Positions 22,695-33,715 of a stretch of 64,000 nucleotides of DNA are shown one piece after another. Within the stretch, counting starts at the first letter, position 1. The number at the start of each line of letters is the position of its first letter. The notes under the pieces were generated by a model. It was not told the DNA's origin. It saw only the letters and a program-made list of their open reading frames with translations, and made no database searches. The stretch is taken from the NCBI GenBank assembly GCA_027943335.1, contig BSBK01006022.1, positions 868,001 to 932,000 on the forward strand, written 5' to 3'. Origin of the DNA: Chamaecyparis obtusa. Its lineage: Eukaryota; Streptophyta; Pinopsida; Cupressales; Cupressaceae. The position numbers were made by a program, and so were the translations under genes.

Positions 22695-23084
22695 GCAACT
22701 TCTCAAATATATGGTCTTGTTTGTACATAGCTCCCCCTTAGTTTGTTGTTCCCTTCATCTTCTATCTCTCCCCCTTTGTCATCAATGGCAAAGGGTCTCT
22801 AGGACTAGAGACTAGCTCCCCCTGAACACATGCTTCCGCTGCGCCACTCTGATTTTGACAATGTAAGTACCTCAATCCTTTGTGCCATAGCTGATTTTCA
22901 TCTTCTTGCACAAGGAAACATATTTCTTCATTTGTAAAACATACAAAGCATTAGCTATTAATCTTTCATCCTCTTTAATTTTACAACCTTTAGAAGTGAT
23001 ATATTATGCCCTTGATCACAATGCTGACTAAGAAAGTTTTCTCTTAGTCCACTCCACACATCTGTTGTTTTTGAGCATGTAAAG
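22695..23084 (-). other. Repeated polypurine motifs between Gag and 3' LTR (element B)
   Basis: Read on the minus strand there are at least four AGGGGGAG-type tracts, at about 22673, 22732, 22767 and 22818. The one at 22767 repeats the longer ATTGATGACAAAGGGGGAG phrase. Multiple polypurine copies upstream of the LTR are a known habit of Sireviruses. No coding region is seen. Confidence 0.6.
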
Positions 23085-24937
23085 CTATAGAGACTTTTCT
23101 TTCTTTCTCCAAACCATCTTTTTAGGAAGATCTTCTTTCTTTGCTTGTTCTGTAGGAAAGATTGTTCTACATTTGTGGGCTGCATGTCCAAAATTGTTAC
23201 ACTTTGAACATAGAATATCAAAATTAACCAATGGGGTAAAAGGATTTTGAGTTCTAAAATTTTGGATATTCTTCACTTTGCTTCTGCAGTTTAGAGCTTT
23301 ATGACCAAATTTGTTACAAGAGTAGCAAAATCCATTGAATGTGTAAGAGAAATGTTGTCTATGATATGGACTTTTCCATCCATTCATATTTTGTCTAGGT
23401 ATTCTACATTCAAGTGCTTTATGACCAAAACAATTGCAAGAGTAGCAATATCCATGAAATTTATGACTAGGTTTAAGAACATCATTTTCTTCATTTTTCT
23501 TGTAGTTCTTCTTTTTAAGCTTGTCTTCTTTTGATGGTTCATTTATAACTGTTTTGTTTCCTTCTTTTATGAAGCCTTTGAATGTATTATTAATGTTTGA
23601 ATTTCTTTCAAAACCAACCCCTGTTTTGCTGGAAGAGGGCTTTTGACTATCAATGATATCAGTTAGGATTTCTGAACTCTTTTCAAATTTGAGACTATTG
23701 CGTAGTTTGATAGTGCTTTCCTCCAACTCTCCTTTTAATTTCTCAATTTCTAATTTTAGATCAATTTTAGCTTGTTTGGTTCTTCTAATTGGATCTTTAG
23801 ATCTTCAATTGTTTGTTCTGATTTTTTTACTGCTTCTAGATTCTCTATAGATTCTTCTTTAAGTTTCACTAATTTTCTTTTCAATTTTTCATTTTGTTTG
23901 TATGCATACTGAAGTTCTTCTTTAAGATCATCATCCTCTTCCTCATTGCATGATTCGTCTTCTTCTTCCTCATTACATGATTCATCTTCCTCTTCCTCAT
24001 TACATGATTCGTCTTCCTCTTCCTCATAACTATCACTTGTGTCTGCTTCAGCCATAAATATAATTTCATCCTCCTCATCACTTGGGCATTCTTCGCTACT
24101 TTCATCTGAAGAGCTGTCCTTTTTGGAATAAAGACTCCTTTTATTTTTGTTTTGATATTTTTTCTTTTTATTATACTTATTGTTATTCTTCCATTTTTCT
24201 TTTGTGTGTGCTTGTTTTTCATCTTCACTTGAGTCATCATCAGTTTGAGGACATTTTGAGGCACAGTGTCCTATCTTTCCACAATTAAAGCATTTGAAAG
24301 GGAATTTCCCTTTATATTTTCCACTTCCCCTTTTCAGCTTTCTCAAGAAATGAGCTTCAGCTTCATCAGTGTCACTGCTTGAACTATCACTTGAGATTTG
24401 TTTCTTGCTCTTACTATTTTTACAAACTTTAAAGGATATTTCCTTCTTAGGTTCCTTGTCTCCAATCCTCATTTCATAAGCGGTAAGAATTCCATGTAAC
24501 TCATCTTTAGTAAGACTATCCAGATCTTTTCTCTCTTCGATTGTTGACACTTTAGAATCAAATCTAATGGGTAGAGATCTCAAGATCTTTTCAACCACAA
24601 GCTGTTCTTCTACTTCTTCACCAAGGGCTTTTATTGAATTGACCACTTCATCAACATGAGAAAGAAATGAGGCTATGTCTTCATCTTCCTTCATTTTCAA
24701 ACTTTCGAATGTGCTTCGGTGAGTTTGAAGTTTGGCCTTCTTGACATTGTCGGTTCCTTCATAAATATTTTTCAACTTATCCCATATGTCCTTTGAAGAT
24801 TTACAATGCATAACTTTTGTGAACTCCAAGTCGGCTAGATTACATAAAATAGCATGTTTTGCTTTGGCATTATTCTCACTTTTCTTCTTTCCAGCTGCAT
24901 CTCTTGGTGGGTTTGTTGGTATTGTATAACCATCTAG
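23085..24937 (-). pseudogene. Gag of element B, main part (UBN2, CCHC, coiled coil, three more CCHC)
   Basis: Minus-strand frame from the element C junction. A UBN2-type copia Gag region comes first, with DIWDKLKNIYEG, KAKLQTHRSTFESLKM and EEQLVVEKILRSLP blocks. A first knuckle CFNCGKIGHCASKC follows, then an acidic region with three tandem NEEEEDESC repeats (27-bp unit, 23945-24025) and a Lys/Glu coiled coil. A frameshift near 23770 moves to the frame that continues to 23085. That part has a TGVGF linker and knuckles CYSCNCFGHKALEC, CYSCNKFGHKALNC and CSKCNNFGHAAHKC. Gag assembles the particle and packages RNA. Four knuckles with an acidic repeat is more than the usual single copia knuckle. 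The frameshift and the C insertion make this copy inactive. Confidence 0.85.
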
Positions 24938-24942
24938 TACTG

Positions 24943-26167
24943 TGTTGGTACTCAAAATGCAGTTTTGAGGTACCATGTAAAATTTTGATTAGGTGCTCAT
25001 TTTGGCTTTGTATTGCATGCTAGTATGGGCTTATTTGGGGTCATATCTTGAGGTCTATGTGTTTATTGCTTTGCATTCATCCTATCAAGTTGTTTTGAGT
25101 CCTTAGATGGCATGTTCAAATGGGTTTGCATCAGTTCGTTTCTAGGTCTCTAAGTCAGAAAATGCTTAAGTGTAAAATTCACTGGGAAGGGTCACTTTGA
25201 GGTTGAAATTTATGCTGCAGAGCAGCTTCCAGGCTTTGGGTCTTATTTTTTGGTGTCTTTGTATTGTAAATGTACAGTTACAGATAAATTTTAATGAGAA
25301 CAATGGGAATCCCGATTCAGTTCTTGTTTGATGTCTTTGTATGCATGATCTTAATTCTTATGTATTGATTTGTAAGGCATGTCAGTATACCAGTTATAAG
25401 GTACCTGTGAGTTTGAATTCAAGTTTCTTTCAAGGAGAGAGTAAGTCTTGATTTTAAATTCTGAGAATTATAGGTTTGTATATGAATTCGATGTCCAAGA
25501 ACTGGAGTGAGAGAAGTGATTTGTAAGGCACTTCACTTGGTTTCTTTGAGTTTGGGATTAAGGTTTTCTGCGAATGTATGTTTGTATGACTCTGTTACCC
25601 AATGAACAAGGCACTGGTCCTGGTTTGCTTTGCAGTTTTCATCATCAACCTTTAAAATTCAATCCATCTTTAATTTCATGTTTGAGAGCATTCATGTTTA
25701 TGTCTTGTGTTTCATAAATACAAGTGTTGTTAGTGATTCTTTGAAGAAATGAATCCAAGGGTTAGCCTGCCTGAGCTCAAAGCTCGAAGAGAAGAAGGAG
25801 TTTATCCTTGTTATCACATTGACCATTTTTCTAGTTCTTAGCAGATCATACAGGTGGGATCCTGTATAAGACTGGTTGAGTTGGACTCCCATGTTTTATA
25901 AGTCTAATAATTATCCACCGATTTTCATGTCTGCATAAAGGGTTTTAGCTAGTGAGTTATATGTATGCAGATCTTATCATGTTTTAGGTGCACCCGCCTG
26001 AGTGTGTGGAACTCGAAGCAGAAGGAGGATCAAATCCTCATTAATTAGTCTTTTCTTGCCCCTCAGTTTGTATGAACAAGTAGATTTGTGTTGCTGGACA
26101 AAAATCCCCGGGTCTGGTCTTCATGTTTCTCTTTTAGAGTTGAGGGATACAAGGAAAACCGCTAACA
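24943..26167 (+). repeat. 5' LTR of element C
   Basis: It begins TGTTGGTACTCAAAATGCAG and ends GAAAACCGCTAACA. It is nearly identical to 28573-29797. Confidence 0.95.
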
Positions 26168-26170
26168 AAT

Positions 26171-26188
26171 TGGCGACTCTACTGGGGA
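26171..26188 (+). other. Primer-binding site, element C (tRNA-Arg-like)
   Basis: TGGCGACTCTACTGGGGA lies three bases after the LTR. It closely resembles the tRNA-Arg-complementary site of Ogre/Tat elements. Confidence 0.8.
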
Positions 26189-26785
26189 AGAAATACATGA
26201 CAGCAAGTTAAGATGTTCAATTCCTTGCTTTGCTGAATCATCCCAGGGTCTGGTCCAGTTTGGTTATAGAGTCTAGTTCTTTTAAAAAATTGTTATATTC
26301 TCTCACTGAATGAGAGTGGCGACTCTAAATCTCTGTTTGATCAGTGTGTAGTAATATGAATTGCAATGAATTTGGTGATCCTGGCAAACAGTGCATCCTG
26401 TGAAGTTGTTTGCTGAGAAAGAAGGTTCAGATCTGAGATAAAATCTCTCAGCTGATTCAGAATTTGTCCTCTGTAAAGAGGTGGCGGCTCTATAAAATTT
26501 TGAGAGATGATTTGAGGAAGGCTTCAGATCATTATTTTACACCAGCGACAACACGTCGAGGTAACTTTTATCAAAGTACAAAATCAGTCCCTAAATAGGT
26601 GAATTAGTCACTAAGAAAAGGGAAAATAATTTTAAGAAGTTGGAGTCATATTTCTGAATTTGAAGTTTTCAGTTATTGTAAAGAGTATCAGAAGTATGCA
26701 GTGGTCTGTGGAGTCACTAGTTGCATGAGTTTGGATAGAAATACTATCATGAGAATAAGCTCTATTGTTCTGCCAGTGTGCTAAA

Positions 26786-28318
26786 ATGGAGGTCCCAGCT
26801 ATAATAAATCAAGAGAATGTTTCTAGATCTGAAAACTCTCAGTCAGATTTAGAGAGCTATAAAGATGAACTTCATTTGATAAATCAAAAGATTCAGCATA
26901 ATTGTGTATTGATGTTAAGATGTGCAATAGGAGAAATAAATGAAGAATCTACATTATCTTATTACAAGAAGTTTCTTATTGCATGTAGTGAGCTTCCTGT
27001 GGGTTTAGATTTTCATGAATCTCAGTATGCTGAGATGTTTCTAGAACTTTCGATGCCTGAATCAATTAGTTGGACTGCGTCCTTAAAGGATGAAGCACTA
27101 AAAAATGTTAAGGACTGGACAGACTCTTTTATAAATGTTGAATTCAATGATGCTGAGTCTAGTTCATTTGGGGATGCTGAGTCCTATGATGGTTGTAGTG
27201 CTGGTTATTGTGCTAATGATGAAACTTATAAATGTCAAGGAGTGGAAAATGAATCTTCAGTTGATAATGATTTCCTTGAGCTTGTAGATTTCCCCTCTTC
27301 TCAGCATGATGTTAATGACTATTTGTTTCAGTTTAGTGATGCTTTGTGTGAACATGAAGAACATGGATATAATGCAGATGTTAGTTCTTGTAGTAGTTAC
27401 TTCACACAAGGTAATGTGAGACAAATAAATTCAGTCCCGGCTTCAAATGGAAAAGAGATTTGCAGCATCAGCGGTAAAAATGAGGAGATGAAATGTGATG
27501 TTCAGTGCTTGCTAAGTTGTGAGCAGATTTCAAATTTCTTGGATGCTGATTTTCAAAGGTATGGTACTAAGTTTGTTTCCATAATTCCATGCCCGGTGAA
27601 TATAAATTTTGATGAAAGTGATTCGGACAATGGCATGATGAGTGAAACATATCTTGACATCTTTTCTCCAATTTTAAATCAGCAAGATTCAAGTGCATTT
27701 CATTGTCATAGTTTTGATAATGTCATTTTTGATGAATACAATGATGAGTGTGCTAGTGAGTGTTTAGATTTGCATGAACTTGTTGATTGTGGTTCTGGTT
27801 TACGTTTTGATGCTGGAGAAAGTGGTAAATCTGAAAGTGTATTCTCAGATTGTCTAATGCCCAATGAGTTACTCATTGATGGAGTTTGTTCCCTTCCAAA
27901 TGATGCTGATATAATTTGTGATCAGCAAAATGTTCCCAAACTTATGCAATCAGAATTTTGTTCTGAAAAGTGTTATGTTGGTTTGCAAAGTGATGAGATA
28001 GAAATGCTGTATTTTTTCTTGCAAACTAATGATCGAAATGATGGTGTTCCCAGTCGTGATGCTGAGTTGGAATGCTCCAATTTTTAGCATGACAGTCAAA
28101 ATAAAGAGGGTGATGTTCTAGTGTCACAAAATGATCAGTACCCATGGTATCCTAATAGCTTTCCTTTGCCAGATAATGGTGAGTGTATTGATCACTTTTC
28201 TTGTATTATGCTGAAAGTGAATCATGATGTTTCTAATCGGCTGGATGAAACATATGATCTCAGTTTGCCTCCGTTGTATGGAGATGAGAATTATTTATTT
28301 GATCGGGGTAAGGACTGA
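26786..28318 (+). pseudogene. Acidic protein of element C, unknown function
   Basis: The first ATG is at 26786 (MEVPAIINQENV); an upstream TTG at 26765 is in frame but unlikely as a start. The frame is open for 433 codons to a TAG at 28085-28087, then stays open in the same frame to 28318, giving about 510 codons with one stop. The protein is strongly acidic and rich in Ser, Asp, Glu, Asn and Cys. Residues 10-110 look partly helical; the remainder has repeated short phrases such as FDES-SDNG and ECLDLHELVDCG. I see no zinc knuckle, Gag, protease or RT motif. Ogre-type gypsy elements carry an extra ORF1 upstream of gag, a possible origin that I cannot demonstrate. It is the only protein of C, so C must rely on helpers. 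Confidence 0.7.
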
Positions 28319-28572
28319 TTTTAGTTTCAGGGCTTTGAGCCTTTGTAAATAAGCTTCAAGTTTGTACATTTGTAGTTGCTTTCCTTTCAGCAGCAGTGTA
28401 GTTTCTTTCAATAAAGGAGCCTTAGAACCTAATAATGGATTTGGAGGAATAAGAAGATGAAGTTGTTTTTGGAGTGATAAGGAGAAGCTAGTTTTTGGGG
28501 TGGTCTGCTCTTCCAAGAGATTCTGAGATTCTTGTGCTGATCTTACGCTCAACCATCCCCAGACAGAGCCAA

Positions 28573-29797
28573 TGTTGGTACTCAAAATGCAGTTTTGAGG
28601 TACCATGTAAAATTTTGATTAGGTGCTCATTTTGGCTTTGTATTGCATGCTAGTATGGGCTTATTTGGGGTCATATCTTGAGGTCTATGTGTTTATTGCT
28701 TTGCATTCATCCTATCAAGTTGTTTTGAGTCCTTAGATGGCATGTTCAAATGGGTTTGCATCAGTTCGTTTCTAGGTCTCTAAGTCAGAAAATGCTTAAG
28801 TGTAAAATTCACTGGGAAGGGTCACTTTGAGGTTGAAATTTATGCTGCAGAGCAGCTTCCAGGCTTTGGGTCTTATTTTCTGGTGTCTTTGTATTGTAAA
28901 TGTACAGTTACAGATAAATTTTAATGAGAACAATGGGAATCCCGATTCAGTTCTTGTTTGATGTCTTTGTATGCATGATCTTAATTCTTGTGTATTGATT
29001 TGTAAGGCATGTCAGTATACCAGTTATAAGGTACCTGTGAGTTTGAATTCAAGTTTCTTTCAAGGAGAGAGTAAGTCTTGATTTTAAATTCTGAGAATTA
29101 TAGGTTTGTATATGAATTCGATGTCCAAGAACTGGAGTGAGAGAAGTGATTTGTAAGGCACTTCACTTGGTTTCTTTGAGTTTGGGATTAAGGTTTTCTG
29201 CGAATGTATGTTTGTATGACTCTGTTACCCAATGAACAAGGCACTGGTCCTGGTTTGCTTTGCAGTTTTCATCATCAACCTTTAAAATTCAATCCATCTT
29301 TAATTTCATGTTTGAGAGCATTCATGTTTATGTCTTGTGTTTCATAAATACAAGTGTTGTTAGTGATTCTTTGAAGAAATGAATCCAAGGGTTAGCCTGC
29401 CTGAGCTCAAAGCTCGAAGAGAAGAAGGAGTTTATCTTTGTTATCACATTGACCATTTTTCTAGTTCTTAGCAGATCATACAGGTGGGATCCTGTATAAG
29501 ACTGGTTGAGTTGGACTCCCATGTTTTATAAGTCTAAGAATTATCCACCGATTTTCATGTCTGCATAAAGGGTTTTAGCTAGTGAGTTATATGTATGCAG
29601 ATCTTATCATGTTTTAGGTGCACCCGCCTGAGTGTGTGGAACTCGAAGCAGAAGGAGGATCAAATCCTCATTAATTAGTCTTTTCTTGCCCCTCAGTTTG
29701 TATGAACAAGTAGATTTGTGTTGCTGGACAAAAATCCCCGGGTCTGGTCTTCATGTTTCTCTTTTAGAGTTGAGGGATACAAGAAAAACTGCTAACA
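28573..29797 (+). repeat. 3' LTR of element C
   Basis: Same length as the 5' LTR (1225 bp). The differences noted are about six single-base changes, including TTTT/TTTC near 28879, TAATAA/TAAGAA near 29537 and the last bases before the end. Confidence 0.95.
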
Positions 29798-29802
29798 TAC
29801 TG

Positions 29803-29914
29803 ATTGCCAAACATTGAATCCAATAGCATTTAAATATGCTTCCATCTTTATACTCCAAAATGCATAATTTGTCCCATCAAAATTTGGTGCCTTGTTTTGG
29901 AAACTTTCAGCCAT
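29803..29914 (-). pseudogene. Gag of element B, N-terminal part
   Basis: The ATG is at 29914 (minus). The reading MAESFQNKAPNFDGTNYAFW, then SIKMEAYLNAIGFNVWQ, is a DUF4219-type start of copia Gag. It runs into the element C target duplication, and the rest resumes at 24937. It lies shortly after the primer site, as expected for the first codon of gag. Confidence 0.85.
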
Positions 29915-29967
29915 TTGTGCTCTTTTAGATCTACCTTCAAGCGATTAGGCTATATAGAAGGAACCTT

Positions 29968-29979
29968 TCTCTGATACCA
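29968..29979 (-). other. Primer-binding site, element B (tRNA-iMet type)
   Basis: On the minus strand TGGTATCAGAGA, one base from the standard plant initiator-Met complement, two bases from the LTR end at 29982. Confidence 0.9.
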
Positions 29980-29981
29980 AT

Positions 29982-31780
29982 TGAAGAGCACACGATTATA
30001 TTGAGAGGGGGGGGGTGAATCAGTATAATAACCTTTTTTAAATTTAAATGCTTTTATTCAAAGATAACTTCAATTACTCAAATAAACAATTATGCACATG
30101 AACACAATTTACGTGGAAACCCAATATGGGAGAAAACCACAAAATAATTTGCTTTTATATAATATTGTTCTTTTACAATGTTTTGTAGGTACCAACCTAC
30201 TAGAGGCTCCAACCTCTAAATTTATGAGCACCGACTCACTGGAAGCACCAACTCCCACACTTCATAGGCACCGACCTACTGGAAGCACCAACTCCCCCTG
30301 TCCAGATTCTAAGCACCAACTCCTATCCAGATTCAAAATTTCTTCCACCTGAATGCTGCTGCTAATTCAACTGATGATGGACACAATCTGCTCTTTAAGT
30401 CAGCCAATATTTTCTTCTAATTCTCAAATATATATATCCTTATAATAGTATATTCAAAAAATCTAAATATATAATCTTTAATTTTTCTCTCCTTTATATT
30501 ATTGCTGCTCTTCCTTTTATATTCACATGCTGACTTATTTTTATTTTCAAAATAAGTCTTGAATATTTATACTTTCAAATTGTTGATTGAAACATTATGT
30601 CCCTTTATTTAAAAGTTATGACCTTTTAGTTTGAAAGGATGTCTCTTTTATTGAAATATTATTAACTTAAAAATAAGTTAATAATCCTTTATTTAATTAA
30701 ATAAAACTTTAAAAGGCTTTCTTTTCCTTTAAAACTCTTTTATATATCTGATAACTTTGATTAATATTTTCGAATATCTTACCTTGGCCGCTGCATTACC
30801 AAAACCTTCGATAATATATGTTTTATATAAACCTTTAATATTATATTCAAAACGCTATAGAAAATAATCTTTGTCGCTGTTCTTTGTTGTATCCGTTGTA
30901 TACATCAACCTTCGATATACACTTTGACGCCTTCACAGATCTTTGACGCCTTTATACAACTTCAATGAAAAATATAATATATATCTTCTGTTACTTATTC
31001 CCTCAGTACTTAACGCTTTCACAAATTCTTTGACACCAAACTTCAATGACAAATAATATATATCTGCTGCACATGTATCATATATGGTATCTTCTGCTGC
31101 TGATGGTATGGATCACTATTTTAATAACACTACACTTGCTAATAAAAATGTCTCTTTATTCTGAATACATATCTAAATATACTTATTTGTATTTTATATA
31201 TGCTGAATTATGTGCAACGTATACATAGTATATTGTTATTATCTGATTTAATACTCTTCCGATACTTCTTCCTATATGTTGTGCACGCTGCATAACCTTT
31301 AATTAATTTCTGTGCCGTCAAGAAAAACTGTATATGTTTTCCTTCGATAGTTAGTATTCTTTGATAAGGCATACATCAATTGATCTCTAGTCTAGTCTTC
31401 ATTACGGTTCAGTGTATATATCTCTTGTTCGTATATGGCATTTGTCTTGCAGTTACTTTAGTAATATGCTCCTTGGGCTGGTAGATATACAGCACCTGAA
31501 AGTGAACTATATCCAACATCACTGTTATAACTATAAGAACTCCTTGAATAACCACTGTATGTTCTCTGTTTGCTGTACTATGTATGGATGCATAATATTC
31601 TTTGCTGCATAGTATTAATATATATGTTGTTCTGTTTGTATTTTATATACATAACCTTTTAATATGCTAATATGTTATGTTCTCTATTCTAGCCTTTCAT
31701 ATCAAAATGTCTGAATACAATACATTGTCTTTTATAATCTGAATGCAATAGGATTTTGACATCAATGACAATTTCCATCA
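29982..31780 (-). repeat. 5' LTR of element B
   Basis: It is the partner of 20871-22672. The plus strand runs TGAAGAGCACACG to CAATTTCCATCA and is followed by ATTTT, near-matching the GTTTT at the other side. Confidence 0.95.
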
Positions 31781-31785
31781 ATTTT

Positions 31786-32951
31786 GTCATCTTAATCTAA
31801 GGTCCAAAGATCTAAGGAGATCTTTATGGAAAGAGGTTGGTTTGGAAACCGGTAACACTATGCAAGGAAGAAAAGACTATATCTGCTAATCAAGAGCAAT
31901 CGATTACTAATCAAAGTGCATCAACAACTGAGTAACCGAGTAAGGGATTAAACCGAGGACATGGGTACAACCGGTGTCAACTATGCAACCGAGGAAAAGG
32001 TGCAACCAGTGAACAGAGGAAGGAAACGTGACAAGTTAAAATTCTTACATGTTCACTACATAAGGATCTCAACCGATCAAGAGATGACTTTGGTAGGAAA
32101 AGATGAACCGGGGAAGTCATAGTCAACTATCTGTTTGAATCAACTCTTTAACCAAGATTTATTGCACTAAATCTGGATGACTTTGAGTTATCATGGTGAT
32201 TAGTTCGAGGTGTGTTTAAAGTTTTTAAAGCTGAAGTATGTGGCTTTAAAACAAGAAGTTATCTCTTGTGAAGGAAAGGTGCTTGACACACATCTATTGT
32301 TTTTCCTCTTAAAATAGATAAAGCAAGAGCATGCATCAAATGTTTCCTCAGTGAACTAATACTCCACCGAGTGATGCATCCGAAAGGGATCTGTAATTAG
32401 GTCATGCATGAGAGGTGCAATTAGGGAAAAAAACTCTATATATTATTTTGCTTGTTGAGAATATAGGTTGCCTTCATTCTGCCAAAGAAAAGAGTGAACA
32501 TGTATGCTTAAGAAACTAGGGTGAATAGAAAAAAAAAGAAGAGAGAGAAGAGTGCAAAAAAGCACAACAAAGGAGAACACACATGCGACTACCAGTGATG
32601 CTTCTCAGTTGAGCATAACAGAGATCTTATCAAGCTATTCAAAGCCATTTGTAAAAAGTCAATATTTTTATTGTTCTCTAACAATTACAATAGTTAAATC
32701 TCAGTATTTGGGTGGATTCTAACAAATCCCTTGTATCAAATCTCTTAACCGGGTGACATCTTGTAAGGTGTTCCAAGTCCTCTAACCAAACGGGCACTAA
32801 CCGACCTTATTGTAACAAATCCCTTAATCGAGTTGCATCTAATAGTGCGTTGTAATCCTCTAACAAGGAAGGCTCCTAACAAGGCGCACTTCAGAAGAGT
32901 GCAGAATTTGTGAGGTCTAGTCTCTTCACACCATGGTTTTCACCCTATTGG
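31786..32951 (+). repeat. Element D LTR, middle part
   Basis: Continuing from TGTTTT at 20865, this part contains the phrases typical of the LTRs of A and G: repeated CCGGTT/AACCGAG words, then CTCTTAACCGGGTGACATC, CCTCTAACCAA and CCATGGTTTTCACCCTATTGG. The LTR is cut by insert E at 32951/2 and resumes at 38246. Confidence 0.7.
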
Positions 32952-33715
32952 TAAACAAATTGTTCTTTTTAGATTTAACTCTTTATTTGCCCAAAATCTC
33001 TTAAGAAACAATGTGAATACGAACAGTTGGAAAGTTGTTATCTATTCAACTAACTTTCCTCTAAATTTTAACAGGTACAACTCCCTTATGTAAAAGATAT
33101 GTAACGAATTTTGTTTTTTCTAAATCTTAATAGGGTATGTTCTTGACTAGAGAACAAAAGAGGTAACCGAACTAGCCCTTGGTGAGAAACTAATCCAGAC
33201 AAAGATTTTGAGCTTAACTCTAACCAACTTCGTGATTTCACAATACTTATGAATTCACGTCAGTGGGAATGCAACAATGAATCCTATTCGAATGAAAGAA
33301 AATGCAGTAGAACAACATAGATGAATCTAATCTAAAACATGACATATGAGTATTTTCCCAACCTCCAAGTGATGCTTCGATCACTGTAGATTAGTTGCAC
33401 TAAAGAGTAGAAACATAACTCTGTCTATTTTCTAATTTCAATCCAACTTAAGGAAAAAAAACATTCAAACTTACAAAAGCATGGAACAGTAAATAAATGA
33501 CACAAAAGACATTCTAGATTGACTCCGCAACAAGATGTATTTCACACCAAAAATTAGCCAACCTTTTCATTGATTTTCAAAGTGTTACATATAGGCTTCA
33601 AGAATTAAGCTGTTACAAAATCCATCGAATGAATTCATATTCTACAAAGCTCGGTGAATGAAAAGTGGTCATTTACCGACTATATGATACATATCAAAAA
33701 GGAGGAAGGGGGAAA

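Larger units (their letters stand above)
24943..29797 (+). mobile_element. Element C: young non-autonomous LTR element, tRNA-Arg-type primer site
   Basis: The target duplication TACTG is at 24938-24942 and 29798-29802. Both LTRs are 1225 bp, TGTTGGTACTC to TGCTAACA or CGCTAACA, differing at only a handful of sites that I can see. The primer site TGGCGACTCTACTGGGGA resembles the tRNA-Arg-type sites of Ogre/Tat gypsy elements rather than the iMet type used by its neighbours. The 2.4-kb interior encodes one acidic protein and no retroviral enzyme. It lies inside the Gag gene of element B in the opposite orientation and is probably the youngest insertion with both ends in the window. No clear polypurine tract precedes the 3' LTR. 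Confidence 0.93.
20871..31780 (-). mobile_element. Element B: gag-only copia-type LTR retrotransposon
   Basis: LTRs are at 20871-22672 (1802 bp) and 29982-31780 (1799 bp). The primer site TGGTATCAGAGA (minus) adjoins the right LTR, and the tract AAAGGGGGAGAT (minus) adjoins the left LTR. Flanks are GTTTT and ATTTT, a target duplication with one change. Inside is one Gag coding region (split by element C) and nothing resembling protease, integrase or RT. The roughly 400 bp between the Gag end and the LTR hold several further purine tracts. It is non-autonomous but keeps a capsid-type domain, unlike A and G. Confidence 0.9.

Noticed and set aside
25698..25892. 64-codon minus frame in LTR C, repeated at 29328-29522
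   Set aside because: It occurs twice only because it lies in both LTR copies; there is no coding motif.
28295..28606. 103-codon minus frame beginning MVPQNCILSTN at the edge of LTR C, also seen at 24976
   Set aside because: It arises from antisense reading of the LTR C start and is fused by chance to Gag of B at 24976; it is not a gene start.
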